Shown in pieces: positions 21,714 through 31,192 of a stretch of 64,000 nucleotides of DNA. The stretch lies in assembly GCA_023435645.1 (NCBI GenBank), contig JAEYRK010000001.1:1-64000 (forward strand), given 5' to 3'. The notes below the pieces were generated by a model, which saw only the letters and a list, made by a program, of their open reading frames with translations, had not been told where the DNA came from and did no database searches. Origin of the DNA: Bacillota bacterium (GTDB lineage Bacteria > Bacillota > Clostridia > Lachnospirales > Lachnospiraceae). Every line of letters begins with the position of its first letter. Within the stretch, counting starts at the first letter, position 1. The position numbers and the translations under genes are program-made.

Positions 21714-23672
21714 TTATACTTCCATTATAATCGGCAGTATCATGGGATTCCTCTTTGTCTTCTTCCAGATGAAGTCACTGAGGGAATCCTTGATCTCCAG
21801 TTTCATCTTACCCCAATCAGAATTGTTTTTACTCATACATTTATCCAGAGCTTTGATGACAACCTCCCTGGCTTCATCCATCAAATTCTCAGACTCTCTG
21901 ACATATACAAAGCCGCGGGATACAATATCCGGCCCTGCCATGATCTGATTACTGTATTTTTCAAGGGATACCACTACGATGATTAATCCGTTCTCAGACA
22001 ACAGCTGTCTGTCGCGAAGAACGATATTGCCCACGTCTCCGATACCAAGCCCATCCACTAGGATACCCTGGGCGGTTACCTCTCCGGTGATGGCCGCCTT
22101 CTCCTCTGATAGGGTAAGAACGTCTCCGGAGGACAGCAGGAAGATATTTTCCTTCGGTATTCCCATCATCTGGGCAATTTCCGCATGACGGATCAGATGC
22201 CTGTACTCACCGTGAACCGGAACAGCATATTTCGGTTTGGTAAGGGAGTAGATCAGCTTGATCTCTTCCTGGCAGGCGTGTCCGGATACATGGGTGTCCT
22301 GATAGATCACCTTCGCACCCTTCATGGATAAGTCGTTAATCACCTTAGATACTGCCTTCTCATTTCCCGGAATCGGTGTGGAGCTTAAAATTACCACATC
22401 ACCCGGCTGGATGGTTACCTTCTTATGAATGGAGGCTGCGATACGGGATAAGGCTGCCATGGTTTCTCCCTGGCTACCTGTTGTAATCATTACCAGCTGA
22501 TCGTCCGTATAATTCTTCATCTGCTCTATGTCAATCAACATATTATCCGGCATTGTAATATAGCCATGCTCCGTAGCAGTGGTGATGATATTCACCATGC
22601 TGCGGCCTTCGATGACCACCTTCCTGCCGTATTTTGCAGCCGAATTGATGATTTGCTGCACCCGGTCCACATTGGAAGCAAAGGTCGCTACGATAATTCT
22701 TTGTCTGGAATAATCCGCAAAGATATTATCAAAGGTTTTTCCTACTGTTTTCTCTGACATCGTATATCCGGGCCGTTCTGCATTGGTACTGTCACATAGC
22801 AGTGCCAGCACACCCTTCTTACCAATCTCACCGATTCTTTGGAGATCAATCGGGCTACCGAATACCGGAGTGTAGTCTACCTTAAAGTCACCGGTATGGA
22901 AGATGATACCCGCCGGTGAGAAAATCGCTAATGCAGCAGCATCCGCAATACTGTGATTGGTCCGAACGAATTCAATTCGGAAGCATCCCAGGTTAATGGA
23001 CTGTCCATACTTGATAATCTTTCTCTTTGTATTCTTTAACAGATTATGCTCCTTTAATTTGCTCTCAATAATTGCTATCGTTAGCCTAGTAGCATAAACC
23101 GGTACATTGACATCCTTTAATATATAGGGAAGGGATCCGATATGATCCTCATGTCCATGGGTAATTACAAAGCCCTTTACCTTATCAATATTATCCTTCA
23201 GATAGGTCACATCCGGTATCACCAGATCGATTCCCAGCATCTCATCCTCCGGGAAGGATAAGCCGCAGTCAATTACGATGATACTATCCTCATATTCAAT
23301 TGCTGTGATATTCATACCGATCTTCTCTAAGCCGCCAAGCGGTATGATCTTCACACCCTGAAAATCCATTCCGAATTTTTTGCCGTTGGTGTCCTTCGGC
23401 AAATTCTTGCCGTTACTGTCCTTTGGTAAGCTCTTACCATTTGTCAATTCCTTACCATTTTTTACTGTTACCGGATCATTGTCTCTCATATATTTGATAT
23501 TCAGGTTCTCTTTATTGCTTCCGGTCTTTGTTTTTGAAGCATCCTTACTTCTGTTTCTCTTGCTGCCGGTTGTGTTTTCATTTTTACTTGTCATATTTTC
23601 TGTTTCTGTCTTCTTCTTTCTTGTTCTTATACTATTACTACTGTTATTCTCTGTTGTTTCCATTTCTTTCAA
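21714..23672 (-). CDS. rnj: Ribonuclease J with N-terminal extension
   Basis: RNase J is a metallo-beta-lactamase/beta-CASP nuclease with 5'-3' exo- and endonuclease activity in mRNA turnover and rRNA maturation. The catalytic motif HGHEDHIGSLPY, VIDCGLSFPEDEMLGIDLVIPD, HTGDFK and the C-terminal HVSGHA are all present. Typical members have about 555 aa; this one has about 650 because of a 100-residue basic, Asn/Lys-rich extension with degenerate NGK-(N)-LPKD repeats. I start it at TTG 23672, 8 nt after GGAGG; the ATG at 23687 overlaps the ribosome binding site, and ATG 23663 is a third option. Confidence 0.92.
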   Translation of the reverse strand: MKEMETTENNSSNSIRTRKKKTETENMTSKNENTTGSKRNRSKDASKTKTGSNKENLNIKYMRDNDPVTVKNGKELTNGKSLPKDSNGKNLPKDTNGKKFGMDFQGVKIIPLGGLEKIGMNITAIEYEDSIIVIDCGLSFPEDEMLGIDLVIPDVTYLKDNIDKVKGFVITHGHEDHIGSLPYILKDVNVPVYATRLTIAIIESKLKEHNLLKNTKRKIIKYGQSINLGCFRIEFVRTNHSIADAAALAIFSPAGIIFHTGDFKVDYTPVFGSPIDLQRIGEIGKKGVLALLCDSTNAERPGYTMSEKTVGKTFDNIFADYSRQRIIVATFASNVDRVQQIINSAAKYGRKVVIEGRSMVNIITTATEHGYITMPDNMLIDIEQMKNYTDDQLVMITTGSQGETMAALSRIAASIHKKVTIQPGDVVILSSTPIPGNEKAVSKVINDLSMKGAKVIYQDTHVSGHACQEEIKLIYSLTKPKYAVPVHGEYRHLIRHAEIAQMMGIPKENIFLLSSGDVLTLSEEKAAITGEVTAQGILVDGLGIGDVGNIVLRDRQLLSENGLIIVVVSLEKYSNQIMAGPDIVSRGFVYVRESENLMDEAREVVIKALDKCMSKNNSDWGKMKLEIKDSLSDFIWKKTKRNPMILPIIMEV

Positions 23673-23781
23673 AAATTGCACCTCCAATGGTATATTATGT
23701 ACTTTCTATCCATTAACTAAGTGCATGATATGTGATTAGATTTCCTTTGGACCTCCGTATTATGGGTTTTCCTGTATCTGT

Positions 23782-24234
23782 CTATTCTGCCTTTCTGCAG
23801 TTGATACAATGTCCATAAAGCTTCACTTCATGGTCTACTACTTCAAATCCCAGGGTTTCCTTGATCCGTTCCTCCAAAATCTCTAACAGGTCATCCTGAA
23901 AAGCGTAAATAGTTCCACAATCAAGGCATATTAAATGATGATGATGGTGGCATGCTTCCTCACGGGTTTGTCTTCCGATTTCATACCTTACATATCCATC
24001 ATCCAGATTAAGCTTATCAATCAGGTTCAGCTCTGACAACAGCTGTATCGTACGATATACTGTGGCAAGACCGATCTCAGGGTACTTCTTCTTGACACAG
24101 TCATAGATTTCCTCTGCTGTCATATGCTTACCCGGTCGGTTGCTTAATACCTCCAGGATCGCTATCCTTTGGGTCGTAACCTTAAGGCCGTTATGCTTCA
24201 ATAACGACTTGAATTGTTCTTGATTGTTAGGCAT
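23782..24234 (-). CDS. fur: Fur-family metal-dependent repressor
   Basis: A 150-aa winged-helix regulator of the Fur/PerR/Zur family. The DNA-binding region reads LKVTTQRIAILEVLSNRPGKHMTAEEIYDCV, followed by IGLATVYRTIQLL. The metal-binding part has HHHHHLICLDCG and a C-terminal CINC, giving the structural Cys4 zinc site. The five consecutive histidines and the Asp/Glu pattern are closer to Fur than to PerR, but the metal specificity cannot be read securely. It has an AAGGTG ribosome binding site and lies between the DUF1292 and RNase J genes. Confidence 0.9.
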   Translation of the reverse strand: MPNNQEQFKSLLKHNGLKVTTQRIAILEVLSNRPGKHMTAEEIYDCVKKKYPEIGLATVYRTIQLLSELNLIDKLNLDDGYVRYEIGRQTREEACHHHHHLICLDCGTIYAFQDDLLEILEERIKETLGFEVVDHEVKLYGHCINCRKAE

Positions 24235-24291
24235 ATTTTCACCTTATTCCATCTAATTAGATATTCATGCAATTAAAATGTTTCAATATAA

Positions 24292-24564
24292 TCAATATAA
24301 ATCTATGTCATCCAGTAGCTCCTCAAAAATCTCGGCAACCATCTCAAGCTCACGGTCATCCTCTACGATATCATAAATTGCTTCCTCATCCGTAATCCTA
24401 GAGATATCCTTCAGGATGAGTGCTTCCTCATCCTCGCCGTCCTCATTGCCGGTGCTGACCAGAAGATAATCCACTCCTCCGAGCCTTGTCTGCTCCAGTA
24501 CCTGGAATACAACTGTTTCACCATTCTCTGTAACCATTGTTATTTCATCCGGTCTATGCTCCAT
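24292..24564 (-). CDS. DUF1292 (YrzB-family) acidic protein
   Basis: A 90-aa very acidic protein with the DUF1292 pattern ITMVTENGETVVFQVLEQTRLGGVDYLLVS and the EEALILKDI segment. Function is unknown. It is conserved next to ruvX and ireB in many Firmicutes, as here, 18 bp downstream of ruvX. Confidence 0.88.
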   Translation of the reverse strand: MEHRPDEITMVTENGETVVFQVLEQTRLGGVDYLLVSTGNEDGEDEEALILKDISRITDEEAIYDIVEDDRELEMVAEIFEELLDDIDLY

Positions 24565-24582
24565 TCTCTATACCAAACCTTT

Positions 24583-25059
24583 CTATTCCTCCATTACATC
24601 CTGGCTGCTAGCAATCGCCTGCTCCTCAAGCTTGGCTTCATGATATAATCTGTCCAGATAGCCCTGTAGGATCAAAACAGCAGCGATTTTATCCACTACT
24701 GTCGCCTTCTTCCTATAATCCAATCCACCTTCATTCAGTACCTGATGGGCAGCGACTGTCGTCAACCGTTCATCCCAGAGGATTACCTCCAGCCCGGTTC
24801 TTCTTCTGAGGGAGTCGGCGAACTCCTCTGCCAAAAGAGCCCGTTCCCCAATGGTATTATTCATATTCTTAGGATAACCCAGGATGATCCTTGTCACCTG
24901 GTATTCCTGTATTAATTCTTCAATTCTGGCCAGTGTTTGCCTAAGCTTATTCTCCTGTTTCCTACGGATTACTTCTATTCCTTGGGCTGTAAGAAGCAGC
25001 TCATCGCTAATGGATACTCCGACTGTAACTGATCCATAGTCCAATCCCATGATTCTCAT
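24583..25059 (-). CDS. ruvX: Holliday junction resolvase-like protein RuvX/YqgF
   Basis: An RNase H-fold protein of the YqgF family, implicated in 16S rRNA 5' processing and/or Holliday junction cleavage. The 158-aa product has the first acidic motif MGLDYGSVTVGVS, the IILGYPKNMNNTIGERA motif near 75 and LWDERLTT ... DKIAAVLILQGYL near 115-140. It lies in the usual ireB-ruvX-DUF1292 order. Confidence 0.94.
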   Translation of the reverse strand: MRIMGLDYGSVTVGVSISDELLLTAQGIEVIRRKQENKLRQTLARIEELIQEYQVTRIILGYPKNMNNTIGERALLAEEFADSLRRRTGLEVILWDERLTTVAAHQVLNEGGLDYRKKATVVDKIAAVLILQGYLDRLYHEAKLEEQAIASSQDVMEE

Positions 25060-25083
25060 TTATCGTCTCCTAGCAGTCGGGTA

Positions 25084-25347
25084 TTATTTCCGAGCTCCAT
25101 TATCGATGTAGAAGCGTAACAGCTCCTCTATGATTTCGTCCCGCTCAACCTTCATAATCAAGCTTCGAGCACCCTTATGGCTCGTTATGTAGGTCGGGTC
25201 TCCCGACATAACATATCCGACGATCTGATTTACTGGATTATATCCCTTCTCGGTTAATGCGGAATATACGGAACGGATGACGTCACCGACGATTACCTCG
25301 GTATCCTTCTGTACCTTAAAATATTGTGTATTGTTAGCCTTCTGCAT
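25084..25347 (-). CDS. ireB: IreB family regulatory phosphoprotein
   Basis: An 87-aa UPF0297 protein (YrzL), in enterococci a substrate of the Ser/Thr kinase IreK that affects cephalosporin tolerance. The body reads VYSALTEKGYNPVNQIVGYVMSGDPTYITSHKGARSLI, the family signature. The start at 25347 (MQKANNTQYF) follows a GGAAGG element; the frame to 25371 adds only eight atypical residues. Confidence 0.92.
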   Translation of the reverse strand: MQKANNTQYFKVQKDTEVIVGDVIRSVYSALTEKGYNPVNQIVGYVMSGDPTYITSHKGARSLIMKVERDEIIEELLRFYIDNGARK

Positions 25348-25429
25348 CGACTCACTTCCTTCCCATCCCATTCATTGATTCTCTATCATTTTCTATTATC
25401 TATTATATTAATATATTTAATAAAAAAAT

Positions 25430-26764
25430 TCAATGTATTATTTCGCAAAGCAAAAGATCACTGTCCAGAGCCTTCAGCACCTTAGCCGAGACAATCCGAT
25501 TTGTCAGGTCCTCCTCGCTTTGCAGGGCCAGCCTCAGATAACGTTCATTATGTCCGGTCTGATAGCTGATCCCGTCCACTGTGCTTTCCTCCTCCACCAG
25601 GATTTTCTCTATTCTACCCATAAATAATGCTTTATATTCCTCAGTCATCCTCTCACCAATGGCAATCAAACGGTTACTTCTCTGATGCTTTACCTCTTCC
25701 GGAAGCTGTCCAGCCATTGTTGCAGCCTTCGTCCCTTCCCTTTTGGAGTATTTGAACACATGGATATGGGAGAAGCCTATTTTCCTGACAAAATCACAGG
25801 TTTCTTCAAACTCCTCCTCCGTCTCTCCCGGAAATCCTACAATGACGTCCGTTGTAAAGGCCGGGTTCTCAAAGTATCGCTTAAGCAGCTCAACCTTCTC
25901 ATAGTACTCCTCAGAGGTATATTTTCGGTTCATCCTTGAAAGCACTGTATCACTGCCACTTTGTAAGGACAGATGAAAATGGGGACAAAACTTTTCGATT
26001 CCTGCGATTAGCTCTACGAATTCCTCCGTGATAATTCTGGGTTCCAGAGATCCAATGCGGATTCTCTGTATTCCGGGAATATCAGCTACCCTTAGAATCA
26101 GCTCTGCCAAGGGGTTTTTCATTGTCTCCTCTGTCCCTGTCAGCCTGTCTGTTCCATAGGAGGAGATATGAATTCCTGTCAATACGATCTCCTGATACCC
26201 TTTTCTTGCCAAGCCCTCAATCTCCTGCAGGATATCCTGCTCCCCGCGGCTCCTTACTCTTCCCCTGACATAGGGAATGATGCAATAGGAACAAAAGCGG
26301 TTACAACCATCCTGAATTTTGATAAAGGCTCTGGTCTTCTCATAAGTTGAGTTTAACAATAGCTCCTCATAGCCCTTTTCCGATCCAATGTCCGTAATCA
26401 GCTCTGCCTTATTTCTGTGTTCAAAATATCGTTCCACCATGGCAACGATATCGGATTTTTTATTGTTTCCGATAATAAGGTCAACCGCACTATCCTTCAG
26501 AAGCTCCTCCTCCTTCGCCTGCACATAGCAGCCAGCTGCTGCTATTACGGCTTCTGGGTTCCGCTTCTTCGCCTGATGCAGCATCTGACGGGATTTGCGG
26601 TCCGCAATATTGGTAACGGTACAGGTATTGACCACATATACGTCAGCCATCTCCTTAAAGTCCACAATCTCATAGCCTGCCTGCTCGAACATCCCCCGCA
26701 TTGCTTCTGTTTCATAGGAATTAACCTTACAGCCCAGATTTAAAAATGCTGCTGTTTTCTTCAT
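25430..26764 (-). CDS. mtaB: tRNA (N6-threonylcarbamoyladenosine(37)-C2)-methylthiotransferase MtaB
   Basis: MtaB is a radical SAM enzyme that converts t6A37 to ms2t6A in tRNA. The 444-aa product has the three-cysteine N-terminal UPF0004 domain (LGCKVNSYET, NTCTVT, AAGCYVQ), the radical SAM motif CNRFCSYC near 155 and a C-terminal TRAM-like domain. LNLGCKVN and IPYVRGRVRSR are typical of MtaB rather than MiaB. It is the first gene of the minus-strand block that runs through ireB, ruvX and fur. Confidence 0.94.
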   Translation of the reverse strand: MKKTAAFLNLGCKVNSYETEAMRGMFEQAGYEIVDFKEMADVYVVNTCTVTNIADRKSRQMLHQAKKRNPEAVIAAAGCYVQAKEEELLKDSAVDLIIGNNKKSDIVAMVERYFEHRNKAELITDIGSEKGYEELLLNSTYEKTRAFIKIQDGCNRFCSYCIIPYVRGRVRSRGEQDILQEIEGLARKGYQEIVLTGIHISSYGTDRLTGTEETMKNPLAELILRVADIPGIQRIRIGSLEPRIITEEFVELIAGIEKFCPHFHLSLQSGSDTVLSRMNRKYTSEEYYEKVELLKRYFENPAFTTDVIVGFPGETEEEFEETCDFVRKIGFSHIHVFKYSKREGTKAATMAGQLPEEVKHQRSNRLIAIGERMTEEYKALFMGRIEKILVEEESTVDGISYQTGHNERYLRLALQSEEDLTNRIVSAKVLKALDSDLLLCEIIH

Positions 26765-26890
26765 TGATGTTACTTATCCTTTCCAATCCGTAAATCTATG
26801 TATTCTTCATCCCAGAATGACTTATACAAAATTAATAGAAGTTTCTCCCACCTATACAACTTTTCCCCTTTTTTTTAGATACTTTGTATA

Positions 26891-26919
26891 TTGACTTTTA
26901 TTTTGCTAAAATATAGTAT
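26891..26919 (+). promoter_or_regulatory. Sigma-A-type promoter for the HPr-like gene
   Basis: TTGACT (26891-26896) and TAGTAT (26914-26919) are 17 bp apart on the plus strand. The start point near 26926 precedes an AAAGGAGGAG site, placing the gene start at 26952. Confidence 0.7.
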
Positions 26920-26951
26920 ATACATATATGAATAAAGGAGGAGTACGAGCC

Positions 26952-27185
26952 ATGAAAACTGTTAAAATATCTTTAAATTCAATTGACAAGGTTAAGGCAT
27001 TTGTGAATGATGTTACGAAATTTGATTCCGACTTCGATTTAGTTTCCGGAAGATACGTTATAGATGCAAAATCCATCATGGGTATCTTTAGTCTTGATTT
27101 ATCCAAGGTAATCGATCTTAACATCCATAGTGAGGATAATATGGAGCACATCCTGAACATATTAAAGCCTTACATTGTTGAATAA
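26952..27185 (+). CDS. HPr-like (Crh-like) protein lacking the phosphorylatable His15
   Basis: A 77-aa PTS HPr-fold protein. The regulatory serine region AKSIMGIFSLDLSK (Ser46 equivalent) is intact. However, the first helix that normally holds GIHARPA with the catalytic His15 reads SIDKVKAFVNDVTKF, with no histidine. It therefore cannot carry PTS phosphate, and like Bacillus Crh it could serve only as a serine-phosphorylated cofactor of CcpA or have another signalling role. An ideal ribosome binding site and its own promoter and terminator make it a monocistronic gene, alone on the plus strand. Confidence 0.85.
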   Translation: MKTVKISLNSIDKVKAFVNDVTKFDSDFDLVSGRYVIDAKSIMGIFSLDLSKVIDLNIHSEDNMEHILNILKPYIVE

Positions 27186-27202
27186 TTACCAGATACTTAA
27201 TT

Positions 27203-27250
27203 GGAGTTGTCATCGGGGGTAGCCCTGATGGCAACTCCTTTTTTCTTTTC
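27203..27250 (+). terminator. Intrinsic terminator of the HPr-like gene
   Basis: GGAGTTG-CATC-GGG pairs with CCC-GATG-CAACTCC (27203-27238), followed by TTTTTTCTTTTC. Confidence 0.85.
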
Positions 27251-27292
27251 TGTAGCGCCTTCCTTCATCGATGAAAGCACAGGCACCTTCGA

Positions 27293-28474
27293 TTAACGCT
27301 GTCTGATCTGAAGCACTTCTACCGTATTCAATGCTGCTTCTACCAATTCCCCGATCTTCTCCTCCAGGTTTTTCTCGGAATTGCGAATCACCTTCAGACT
27401 GGGCTTCGTCACCGGGTGCTTTGCCACAAAGATGGTGCAGCAATCCTCGAAGGGCTGTATGGAAATCTCAAAGGTATCTATTTTATTCGCGATCTCTACG
27501 ATATCCTTCTTATCAAAGGCAATCAGAGGACGATGGACCGGCATGGTACATACCTCATTGGTGGCTGCCAGGCTGTGCATGGTCTGACTGGCTACCTGAC
27601 CGATGCTCTCACCGGTCACCAGTCCCAGGCAGTTCTCCTGCTCCGCCAGCTTCTCCGCAATCCGCATCATATATCTGCGCATGATGATCGTAAGCTCCTC
27701 ATGGGGGCACTTCTCATAGATATATAACTGGATATCTGTAAAATTCACCACAAACAGCTTCATTGGTCCCGTATATCTCGCCACCTTCTCAGCCAGCTCC
27801 ACTACCTTCTGCTTCGCTCTGTCACTGGTATAGGGGGGAGCATGGAAGTAGGTTGCCGCCATTGATACACCTCTCTTGGAGATCATATAGCCGGCTACAG
27901 GACTGTCGATGCCGCCGGATAGGAGAAGCATTGCCTTTCCGTTCGTACCTACGGGCATTCCTCCGGGTCCCGGGATAATGACAGAGTATACATAGGCTTT
28001 GGTCCTGACTTCTACGGTAACTCTGACCATGGGCTCATGAACATCTACCTTCAGCTCCTGAAAGCGTCTCAGAAGATAGGCTCCCATTTCGATGCAAATC
28101 TCGGGAGAGGTCATGGGGTATTGCTTATCTGCCCGCTTCGCCTCCACCTTAAAGGTAAATTTCTTATCCGGGTACATGGAGTCCACATAATCCCCCACTC
28201 CTTGGGTAAGAGTCTCCCAGTCATTCCCGTCAATCACCACCACGGGGCAGATGGAGGAGATTCCAAATACCCTCTGCAGGGCTTCCACTGTTTCCTCGTA
28301 ATCATATCCCTCCGGGCATTCAACGAAGATTCTGCCCTGCTCCTTACTAACATGATAATTCCCCAAGGGTCTGAGTGAATCATAAACTCTGTCCCTTAAT
28401 GCATTCTCGAAGAGATAGCGGTTATTTCCCTTTAGGCCGATCTCTGCGTATTTTATTAAAAATGCCTTAAACAT
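27293..28474 (-). CDS. thiI: tRNA 4-thiouridine synthase ThiI
   Basis: ThiI adenylates U8 of tRNA and inserts sulfur from a cysteine desulfurase; it may also serve thiamine synthesis. The 393-aa protein has the NFLD/THUMP N-terminus (KYAEIGLKGNNRYLFE ... ICIEMGAYLLRR), the PP-loop SGGIDSPVAG near residue 185 and TGESIGQVASQT near 285. It lacks the C-terminal rhodanese domain of enterobacterial ThiI, as is normal in Firmicutes. The cysteine desulfurase gene lies 167 bp upstream on the same strand. Confidence 0.94.
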   Translation of the reverse strand: MFKAFLIKYAEIGLKGNNRYLFENALRDRVYDSLRPLGNYHVSKEQGRIFVECPEGYDYEETVEALQRVFGISSICPVVVIDGNDWETLTQGVGDYVDSMYPDKKFTFKVEAKRADKQYPMTSPEICIEMGAYLLRRFQELKVDVHEPMVRVTVEVRTKAYVYSVIIPGPGGMPVGTNGKAMLLLSGGIDSPVAGYMISKRGVSMAATYFHAPPYTSDRAKQKVVELAEKVARYTGPMKLFVVNFTDIQLYIYEKCPHEELTIIMRRYMMRIAEKLAEQENCLGLVTGESIGQVASQTMHSLAATNEVCTMPVHRPLIAFDKKDIVEIANKIDTFEISIQPFEDCCTIFVAKHPVTKPSLKVIRNSEKNLEEKIGELVEAALNTVEVLQIRQR

Positions 28475-28641
28475 TTCATCCTCCTGTATCCGTATTCTTA
28501 CCGGCCTCTATACCCCTTCCGGCAAATCCTACTATCGTCTTATCTATTGTGAAATGGATACGCCAGCTTTTTGAAGTGCTGGTGCTTTAGCTCCGGGTCT
28601 GTGATCTGAAATACCGGTCCTTCCGACCCCCACCCGATTTC

Positions 28642-29829
28642 TTATTTCCTTGTATATCTTCTGAGGACGGGCAGAAGCTCCTTGATTTGTTTGATGGCAT
28701 AGTCTACCTCCTCTTCCGTCGTCTGATCCGACATGGAGATGCGGAGGGTGGAATCCATCAGGTTCTTCGGAAGATTAATCGCCGTCAGGGTCACACTGGG
28801 CTGAGGATGGTGGGAGCTGCAGGCCGAGCCGGCAGAGACATAGACGCCGCGGTCCTCCAGTGCATGGAGGAACACCTCACTCCTAACCCCGTCAAAGCTA
28901 ACACTGACGATATGGGGAGCCGTGGTTTTTAATAGCTCCATTTCAAATTCGTCCGTGCACTCCTTTGGTAGCCCATGAAAATATACCCCTTCCAACTTCT
29001 GTAATTCTCTTAAGAATTTCTGCTTCAAGCCATACATCCTGGCGATTTTCTCTTCATGCCTCTCATAAAGCTCATCCACAGCCTGTCCAAGTCCGGCGAT
29101 TGCCGGAACATTCTCTGTTCCTGAACGAATTCCCCTCTGATGACCGCCACCAAAGATAATGGGACTCACTCTGACCTTATCGCTGATATAGAGGGCACCG
29201 CTGCCCTTTGGTCCATGAATCTTATGACCGCTGAGGGTCAGAAGATCTATTCCTTCCCGTTTCGGGTAGATACGGTATTTTCCGAAGGCCTGAACAGCGT
29301 CTACGTGGAAGATGATATCCTTCTTCCTGTTCTTCAGCTCCGTGGCCAGTTCCTTAACCTCCTGGACTGCGCCGATTTCATTATTCACATACATGACGGA
29401 CACCAATATGGTGTCCTCACGAATGAGTTCATATAGCTTGTCCTTGATTAGCTTGCCGGTCTCGTCCACCGGAGCAAAGCTGATAGTAAAGCCGTTTTCT
29501 TCGAGATATAGGAGGGGCTGATGTACGGAGGGATGCTCAATCCGGGTGCTTATGATATGTCTGCCCCTTCGTTTATTCGCCATCGCTGTTCCAATCAGAG
29601 CGAGATTATTGGACTCCGTACCACCCGAGGTGAATACCAGCTCCTTCGGCTCTACCTTAAGGCAGTTTGCCAGACTCATGGCCGCTTCCTTCATATAAGT
29701 CTCTGCTTTACTACCAAGCCGGTGCATAGAGGAAGGATTTCCAAAATCCTCATCCAATACCTTCATCACCCGTTCTTTGACCTTCTCCGTTACTTTCGTT
29801 GTTGCCGAATTATCCAGATAAACTTCCAT
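28642..29829 (-). CDS. Cysteine desulfurase (IscS/NifS family), probable ThiI partner
   Basis: A PLP enzyme that transfers sulfur from cysteine to an enzyme persulfide. The 395-aa product starts MEVYLDNSATTKV, with FTSGGTESNNLALIG near 70, the PLP lysine in LTLSGHKIHGPKG near 200 and the catalytic Cys in VSAGSACSSHHP near 325. The start at 29829 is preceded by AGAGG; the longer frame to 29862 is atypical. Adjacency to thiI suggests the dedicated NifZ-type desulfurase for 4-thiouridine. Confidence 0.93.
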   Translation of the reverse strand: MEVYLDNSATTKVTEKVKERVMKVLDEDFGNPSSMHRLGSKAETYMKEAAMSLANCLKVEPKELVFTSGGTESNNLALIGTAMANKRRGRHIISTRIEHPSVHQPLLYLEENGFTISFAPVDETGKLIKDKLYELIREDTILVSVMYVNNEIGAVQEVKELATELKNRKKDIIFHVDAVQAFGKYRIYPKREGIDLLTLSGHKIHGPKGSGALYISDKVRVSPIIFGGGHQRGIRSGTENVPAIAGLGQAVDELYERHEEKIARMYGLKQKFLRELQKLEGVYFHGLPKECTDEFEMELLKTTAPHIVSVSFDGVRSEVFLHALEDRGVYVSAGSACSSHHPQPSVTLTAINLPKNLMDSTLRISMSDQTTEEEVDYAIKQIKELLPVLRRYTRK

Positions 29830-30020
29830 TCCTTTGTTACCTCTTAGCTGTTTTTCTATCATTATGTTGGCACTTTATAGCATGTATTATGCGAACAAGT
29901 ATACCATATCTACCCTCAACAGGGAAAGTATTAATTCAAAAGCAGTAGAAATCTACAAGGAATTAATTTTAACCGATATCAAGTATCGCGAAATCACTCA
30001 TAGGCATTAGGATAAACGAC

Positions 30021-30911
30021 TTAGAAGCCTTCCCTGGAATACTGCGTTCTTTTCTCCTCAAGCATTTTCAAAATCCAATAGGGATTAATGCTCATATCCC
30101 CCTGCTTCGTTGGAACATAGATGCCAAGATGAAGATGTACATCGAACTGACCTGTCGTACCCTCCGGTCCATATCCGGAATCCCCCATAAACCCCAACAG
30201 CTGACCAGCGATAACCGTGTCACCCTTCTTCAGGTCCGGTGCATAGGAATCCAGATGCGCATAATAAAAATATCCCCCCGCGGCTCCTCTGATGCCGATC
30301 CGATAGCCACCCTTTTCCAACCACCCCATATTTTCGACGATACCGTCTGTCATGCTGATGATTGGAAAATAACCGGGCTCCTGATTGGAGTCCATCAGAT
30401 CCGTCCCTTCATGTCTCCGGTTCCCACCATATCTACGGAGTCCATACCAGGTATCTGTATAGCTGATATCCGCTTCCCCTCCCAGGACATAGGGAACAGG
30501 AAAGCATCTTAAGTCAGCGAAGACAGCCTGATAATAGCCGAAGAGTTCCTTATAATCCTGGGTTTGAGATAGTCTTCCCATGCAACGGAGGAATACATCG
30601 CTTCCCATGGGAATCGCCTTCCCTGAATGAAACTCATTCGCCATCATGGAAAAGGTAAGATAGCCAATGGGATTCATATAGGCCCCATTCCTTAAGGCAG
30701 GATACTTTTTGATTGCCCCTTTGATCTTAAGCTCTCCCTGCTCCAGAAGCTTCTCCGAAACCCGCATTTCCCGGAAGGCATCATAATTAATCCCTGAAGC
30801 CATGATATCCTTGATCAATACCTGTATTCTTAGCAGTCTGGTCTCATAGGTTATGAGAGAGAGAACAATGATTATCAGGAGAATCAGACTACTATGCAGA
30901 TGCTTCCTCAT
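30021..30911 (-). CDS. Membrane-anchored M23-family peptidase (LytM-like)
   Basis: A 296-aa protein with one N-terminal transmembrane helix (residues 8-27) and an extracytoplasmic C-terminal M23 domain. The zinc-ligand motif HEGTDLMD and the paired HxH motif VHLHLGIYVPT are present, with YYAHLDSYAPDLKKGDTVIAGQLLGFMGDSG between them as in active peptidoglycan endopeptidases. The middle segment (residues 60-130) is family-specific and unassigned. It stands alone between the desulfurase and the LCP gene. Confidence 0.88.
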   Translation of the reverse strand: MRKHLHSSLILLIIIVLSLITYETRLLRIQVLIKDIMASGINYDAFREMRVSEKLLEQGELKIKGAIKKYPALRNGAYMNPIGYLTFSMMANEFHSGKAIPMGSDVFLRCMGRLSQTQDYKELFGYYQAVFADLRCFPVPYVLGGEADISYTDTWYGLRRYGGNRRHEGTDLMDSNQEPGYFPIISMTDGIVENMGWLEKGGYRIGIRGAAGGYFYYAHLDSYAPDLKKGDTVIAGQLLGFMGDSGYGPEGTTGQFDVHLHLGIYVPTKQGDMSINPYWILKMLEEKRTQYSREGF

Positions 30912-31080
30912 TCCATCACCCGTTGTCCTTCAGATTATCCATTCCCAGAGCTCCTTCTCATGAATTTGTCTGCTCACAAGCAGTACAAAGTCCTTTCCCT
31001 GGATTGGACATATCATTATATGACAGCCCGGTGGAAATTAGTACAAGGTCAGCTTTACATAGCCTTAATTCAGACTGCAT

Positions 31081-31133
31081 AGCATGAAAAAGTGTATGCC
31101 TTACCATAGCTTAGTTGGTACGGCATACACTTT
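31081..31133 (-). terminator. Intrinsic terminator of the LCP gene
   Basis: AAAGTGTATGCC (31089-31100) and GGCATACACTTT (31122-31133) form a 12-bp stem extended by TACC/GGTA. On the minus strand the run TTTTT follows. The rest of 30912-31192 shows nothing else. Confidence 0.8.
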
Positions 31134-31192
31134 AGAAAATTCCGAATGAATATTGATCCGTTCAACGATGCTGTTATCTCTGCAAGGATGGA

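Noticed and set aside
26928..26951. Earlier ATG for the HPr-like gene
   Set aside because: It lies upstream of and partly within the AAAGGAGGAG ribosome binding site, which correctly serves the ATG at 26952.
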